The position numbers and the translations under genes were made by a program. Positions 59,397 to 64,000 of a stretch of 64,000 nucleotides of DNA are shown piece after piece. Source of the DNA: Bufo bufo (taxonomy: Eukaryota; Chordata; Amphibia; Anura; Bufonidae). The stretch covers positions 784,492,772 through 784,556,771 of the forward strand of contig NC_053389.1 of the NCBI RefSeq assembly GCF_905171765.1. Reading direction: 5' to 3'. Under the pieces are notes generated by a model. That model searched no databases. It worked only from the letters and a program-made list of their open reading frames with translations, and was not told the DNA's origin. Every line of letters begins with the position of its first letter. Within the stretch, counting starts at the first letter, position 1.

Positions 59397-59837
59397 CTTT
59401 TTCCCCTTTTTGGTTGGTGGATCGCCTCTTCCGCCGCTGGCACACCGTATCTATTTGCCGGCTGTGCTGCTTTTCTCTAGATAGACAGACGGACAGATAG
59501 ATACACGTACACTAGACATTGCTGTCAGATCCCGGTTAGTGTTTAATCCAGGAATAATTTCATTGCGTTCTCCTGTTGATACAGGGTTACACAGCAGAGA
59601 TTTATTATGTGCTGGCTCCGGTAATCCAGACATTATTACATCGCCTTAACTGGATTCCAGTTATATTAAAAAAGAGAGGCTATTCAGGTGCTCCCGCCGC
59701 TCGCTCCGGTCCAGAGGCCTCTCGGTGTAATGTAGGCTGACATGGTGTTTATTAGCTGGGAGCTGCCTGTGCTGTCTAATTACTGCTGGGGAGCACAGAT
59801 ATGCATTGCAGACATCTAACATTACTTTACCCTCTCT

Positions 59838-60190
59838 TAAAGGGAACCTGTCACCATGAACATGCAGCGCAATCTGCAGGCAGCCTGTGACAGCCAAAGT
59901 AGCTGAGCAAACAGATATATAGTTCTGTGGGAGAAGATTCAGTATAACCTGCATTTTATTCATTTAGATCTCTGCTCATTCTGGGCTTTGATGTCAAGGG
60001 GCGGTCCTATCAGTGATTGACAGCTATCTCTGTCTGCACAGTCATAGAGGAAAGGCTGTCAACCACTGATAGGACCGCCTCCTGGACTTCAAAGCCCACA
60101 ACGAGCAGAGATCTACATGTTATATTGAGTATTTTCACATAAAAGAATATATCAATCTGCTCAGCTCCTCCTGCTCTGTAACAAGCTACA
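59838..60190. mobile_element. Palindromic MITE (AAAGGGAACCTGTCACC start)
   Basis: The left end is taaagggaacctgtcaccat. Inner arms gatctctgctcattctgggc and gcccacaacgagcagagatc, plus ggcggtcctatcagtgattg and caaccactgataggaccgcc, are inverted. The right terminus is not found. Confidence 0.65.
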
Positions 60191-60319
60191 GCTCAGCCAC
60201 CTGCCCCCTTGCATTGTGACGTGCTAGAAGAACAAGTCACCGTCGGGGGCCTGGGAAAATGAGTCAGCGTCTGTGCATTGATCAGGAGGGATGCAGGTGT
60301 CGGGGACCAGGTAAGTATG

Positions 60320-61076
60320 TTATAACATGGTTATAAGGTAAAATAATAGCATTCTGAATACAGAATGCTTAGTAAAATAGGGCTGGAGGGGTTAAAAATA
60401 AATAAATAATAATTTAACTCACCTCATCCACTTGTTCGCGCAGCCCGGCTTCTCTTCTTTGCTTATCTGTGAGGAAAAGGACCTGTGGTGACGTCACTGC
60501 ACTCATCATATGGTCCATCACATGATCCATCACCATGGTGATGGATCATGTGATGGACCATGTGATGAGCTCAGTGATGTCACCACAGGTCCTTTTCCTC
60601 AAAGAAGAAGAAAGAAGAGAAGCTGGGCTGCGTGAACAAGTGGATGAAGTGAGTTAAATTATTAATATTATTTTTTTTTTAACCCCTCCATCCCTATTTT
60701 ACTAAGCATTCTGTATTCAGAATGCTATTATTTTCCCTTATAACCATGTTATAAGGGAAAATAATAATAATCGGGTCCCCATCCCGATCATCTCCTAGCA
60801 ACCGTGCGTGAAAATCGCACCGCATCCGCACTTGCTTGCGGATGCTTGCGATTTGCACGCAGCCCCATTCACTTCTATGGGGCCTGCGCTACGTGAAAAA
60901 CACACAAAATCGAGCATGCTGCGATTTTCACGCAACGCAGAAGTGATGCGTGAAAATCACCACTCATGTGCACAGCCCCATAGAAATGAATGGGTCCGGA
61001 TTCAGTGCGGGTGCAATGCGTTCACCTCACGCATTGCACCCGCGCGGAAATCTCGCCCCCGTGTGAAAGGGGCCTT
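60320..61076. mobile_element. Palindromic element: 430-bp hairpin plus CpG-rich right part
   Basis: ataacatggttataaggtaa (about 60321) pairs with the region ttataaccatgttat near 60738-60752; the centre is near 60540 at catcaccatggtgatg. The right part (60780-61076) has further inversions (gcatccgcacttgcttgcggatgc; gcgggtgcaatgcg / cgcattgcacccgc) and ends gtgtgaaaggggcc, a MITE-like end. Confidence 0.75.
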
Positions 61077-61502
61077 TTTTTGTGCATCATTCTGGCAAAA
61101 AATGGAATAAATTCCCCTCTATGTTTTCTTTGAAACATCAAAATGAGTGATAAATTACCACCTTTTACTTGATACAAATTACCGACAGCAACATAATAAT
61201 GCCGATACTCAGCGACGGAGTGGCCCACCAGAGAGAGTACCAGAGGATCCTCCAGTGGACCCAGGCTCTGATCTTTAAAGGTCCAGGAGCAAAAAAATAA
61301 AACATTTCTTTGAATCAAAACCTATTAGACTTTATTGATGATATAGGGGTTGGGCCCTGAGAATAATTTCCTCTGGTGGACCCATGGAATCCCAGTTCGA
61401 CCCTGCTGATACTAGCCTCATCATACGAAAGGATCAATGTTTCAGATCCACAGACCGCTAAGTCTTCAAATATATGTTCACTTAAATCTTCATATCTCAT
61501 AG
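61077..61502. other. Intron end before the LIM2 exon
   Basis: No repeats recognised. The last bases ctttcatatctcatag-type sequence (cttcatatctcatag, 61488-61502) form the 3' splice site. Confidence 0.5.
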
Positions 61503-61735
61503 GCTTTTTGCTACTAAATGCAACAGCTGCCTGAAGACAGTGATGCCATCTGAACTCATCATGCGTGTTCTCAACCATGTGTATCATGTGGCCTGCTTCT
61601 ACTGCTGCGAGTGTGAGCGAAGACTGGAGCGAGGTGATGAATTCGTGTTAAAAGAAGGGCAGCTGCTGTGTCGCAGTGACTATGAGAGGGAGCGAGAGAT
61701 GCTCAGTGCCTTCAGCCTGACTCCAGCTGGATCTG
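61503..61735 (+). CDS. lmx1-like: LMX1-family LIM-homeobox gene: exon encoding LIM domain 2
   Basis: A 233-nt exon reading 1 nt + 77 codons + 1 nt, with acceptor catag|g and donor atctg|gtaggt. It continues the exon at 4505-4685 in phase. The second LIM domain is complete (exon codon numbers): C6-x2-C9, H28-x2-C31-x2-C34-x2-C37, C56-x2-D59. GDEFVLKEGQLLC is a hallmark LMX1 segment, and DYERERE.LS follows as in LMX1A/B before the linker to the homeodomain. Against both known paralogs, the first half (PSELIMRVLNHVYHVACFYC) is divergent. LIM domains bind LDB/CLIM cofactors; the homeodomain exons should lie beyond this window. Paralog assignment is open; a third LMX1 type is a real possibility. 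Confidence 0.92.
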
Positions 61736-62255
61736 GTAGGTTGCAGTCTACCTACATTTATAGGTAAGATTGTCTGTCTTCTACCCATGGTGGAACTGAA
61801 TAACAACTAGGCTGAGAAATGTGTGGGCTTATTGGTAATGTAGTATATATACATCTATAATAACTGGTGAGGAACATCAAGTAGATGGTAGTTAAGAGAC
61901 TTTCAAGTCTTGAAAAATAAAGATAGATAGATAGATAGATAGATTCAACGCATCTTGATCTCAGGGCACGAGACGGTTTTGGGGCTCCTGCCTGGCAGTG
62001 GCTGGATTGCCCTTGTTGTTAGATGAACAGCGGGGTGCAAGACAGTGCTCCGTCGAGGCAGTGGTAGGTAGGGCGGTGGAGTGACAGTGCAGGCAGGCGA
62101 TGCAAGGCAAAATGGTGGCCGATTTTGGGGTAACAAGTCCAATGTAGTTTACTGAGGCACTTTGGGCATATGTCACAAACAAGCATATGCAAAATTAAGA
62201 TCAGTCTGTCCCAGTTATATACACAGATTTCCCAAGGCTGTATCTAGGGATATAG
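61736..62255. other. Next intron of the LMX1-type gene, first part
   Basis: Starts with donor gtaggt. A short (atag)n run lies at 61921-61944. No further exon seen. Confidence 0.5.
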
Positions 62256-62567
62256 GGGGTCATTTCCTATCCAGAAATATGCCTATATTTTTTCCCCTCT
62301 GACGACAGGTCTAAAAAAGTGGGCGTTGTGTGGGCAGGGCAGGGGATGGACCAGCAGGCCCGTCTCATTCATCATTTTCTACGTTTGTTTTAGGTGTACA
62401 AAATGGTCTAAATGTAAGCCAGCAAGGAAGCGCTCTTACATTTAGACTGGCGCTGGATCCGCCAAAGTTATGTAGAGGCCGGCACCTCTTCATAACTTTG
62501 ACAGATTCACCATCAGGTATAGGGGTTATTAAGACCGGTGTCTAAAACGTCTTAGTAAATGACCCCC
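62256..62567. mobile_element. Palindromic MITE (GGGGGTCATTT ends)
   Basis: The left end gggggtcatttcctatc and right end agtaaatgacccccc are inverted. An inner hairpin pairs gtctaaatgtaag with cttacatttagac (about 62402 and 62438). Target duplication is not resolved. Confidence 0.7.
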
Positions 62568-63218
62568 CATGGTCCATACAATAAATGCCTCTCTAAGTCT
62601 CATTAATACAACCAACTTCCCAATTAAGCTAAGAGGTGCAAATTCTATTTCAATATCTTTCTGTAATGACCAAGTGTGGGGTGCAGTCCTTTAACGAATG
62701 GCAGGTCTGTCTCAGTAGTGTGGCGGGCAGCAGAAGCAATAAAGGCCAAAACACATGCAGTGGTTTGGTTTGTACAGAAGTCTACAACTGTCTACAAGTG
62801 TGTTACCTTTCACTGGCTTTTGTCCAAGAACTGTCCCTTTGAAATGTCCCTCAACCTTCTCTAAAAAGGCTGTTCTTTTCTCCCTCAGAGGTTTGTTCTT
62901 AGCACAGTTGCTTTTCTGGTAGCTTTACAGTGACAGGGATGGTGTATTCCTGGAGAAGAATTCTTCTTCTAGCTTGTCTGGCTTACAAACCAGCAACTAC
63001 AAATACGTCCTCCCTCTTGGCTTACTTGCCAGGAACTAACTAGCCAGGGGAAAATGCGACCAGCCCACCACCTGGCAACTATTACTACAGGCTGCCAGTT
63101 AACTAATTCCTACCCATTTACAGCCTTTTGGAATACAGAGTTTATAATAAAGTTACAATAGCTATGGTTATCAATAAAGGTGTGTACATTAATCCTTTTA
63201 ACAGTGAACCATAGTACT
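62568..63218. other. Intron sequence, no gene seen
   Basis: No exon, RNA gene or element end recognised. Confidence 0.35.
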
Positions 63219-63705
63219 TACAGCTATGTACAACTTTGGGGCAATTTAGTTTATTGCATTGTACTTATTTTGAGCTAAACATAATTTTTTCAATTGGTCT
63301 TTATTAAAAAATATGGAGCCCTTTTTTCTGTACAGGGCTGAGATGCTCTATTAGCAGCCTCTGGATTTTCTCTTTTTTCCGTCAGCCAGTTCAACTGACA
63401 GGCTCCTTATCTCTGCTCTCTGATATAAACACTCATTATCGCTCAATCCTTAACTTACTGGTAAGAAAGTGGCTTAAATAAGTGTTTATGACCTCTCAGT
63501 AAATTAGAGATAAGGGTTATTAGATGACAAGCAAAAAGTGAAAATGAAAGTACCAGTCACACAGCTAGAAAAACAGTTAACCCTTTGTGACAGAAGGGCT
63601 CAATATTTTTAATAAAGGCCAATTGAAAACATGATTTTTAGCAAAAAATGAGTAAAATGCAATCATAAACAAAAATTGCCTCTGAAGGTGTACATAACCT
63701 TTAGC
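63219..63705. mobile_element. MITE, uninterrupted copy of the 56760 family
   Basis: Left cagctatgtacaactttggg, right aaggtgtacataacctttag, with interior matching 56760-57736 but without the 494-bp insertion. The TTAA flanks are degraded. A short (gata)n run follows at 63720-63742. Confidence 0.85.
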
Positions 63706-63742
63706 AGTAAACCACTGCGTGATAGATAGATAGGTGATAGAT

Positions 63743-64000
63743 AGCATAATTTACTAACTTTTGAAAAGGCAAAGGAGTGACAATGTCGCCAAATTGTTTT
63801 ACACTAAACCATGCCTCAAACTCTGCCCATGACGCATGATGCAGAAGATGCAGAAGAGCTCTGCTCTGGTCTCTGCTGTCTGTGGCTCGGCGTAGGAGGC
63901 ACGCTGACGTCACTGTATCGCACTTGGTTGTGCTGAACCACTGGCAGCGGGGGAATGGTGGTGCAGGGAACTCATGGCTCATATTTAACTGTACATGAAT
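63743..64000. other. Intron sequence to the window end
   Basis: No exon or repeat boundary recognised; GC content rises near 63880-63960. Confidence 0.3.

Overview
This window is vertebrate nuclear DNA, most likely from a frog or toad with a large, repeat-rich genome. It has no bacterial-style gene packing. The evidence is two spliced vertebrate coding exons in about 64 kb, and dense, nested DNA transposons (hAT, Tc1/mariner, TTAA-specific and 3-bp-TSD types) with CR1-type LINE tails. The anuran assignment is inference from repeat style; the vertebrate assignment is firm.

The only host gene seen is a plus-strand LIM-homeobox gene of the LMX1 family. One exon (4505-4685) carries the first LIM zinc-binding domain and another (61503-61735) the second. 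Splice sites and reading phase match across them (Lys is split aa|g), so 4686-61502 is one intron of about 56.8 kb. The first exon, homeodomain exons and 3' end lie outside. The protein matches neither LMX1A nor LMX1B closely, especially in LIM2, and may be a third paralog.

Layout. 1-4504: upstream intron with a Tc1 element (600-1985) and a small hAT MITE (2904-3095). About 5140-12115: decayed hAT element hAT1 (minus strand), split by a second hAT-type element (8854-11681) full of minisatellite. 14090-21387: hAT element hAT2b (minus), with 8-bp target duplication, partial 3' duplication, a 95-bp satellite and a solo LTR. 21955-29828: one Tc1/Tc3-like element inflated by a 4.1-kb TTAA element and a 2.2-kb Harbinger-like element holding a 1.4-kb palindrome. 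30500-35830: small MITEs, a TTAA element and a CR1 tail. 36008-46985: hAT2a (plus), 11 kb, with a nearly open 1131-codon transposase and a 5.8-kb satellite of 141-bp units with a 1269-bp higher-order period. 47-61 kb: a deleted Tc1-type element, more nested MITEs, a second CR1 tail, a long TTAA-type element, a tetranucleotide array and palindromes. 61736-64000: next intron.

The genes do not form a pathway: one developmental transcription-factor gene hosts layered transposons. The least expected signals are the higher-order satellite inside a transposon, alternating palindromes in the 4.1-kb TTAA element, a 31-bp templated insertion copied from a neighbouring transposon end, and three hammerhead-like hairpins ending in GAAAC whose stems differ in sequence but all still pair.
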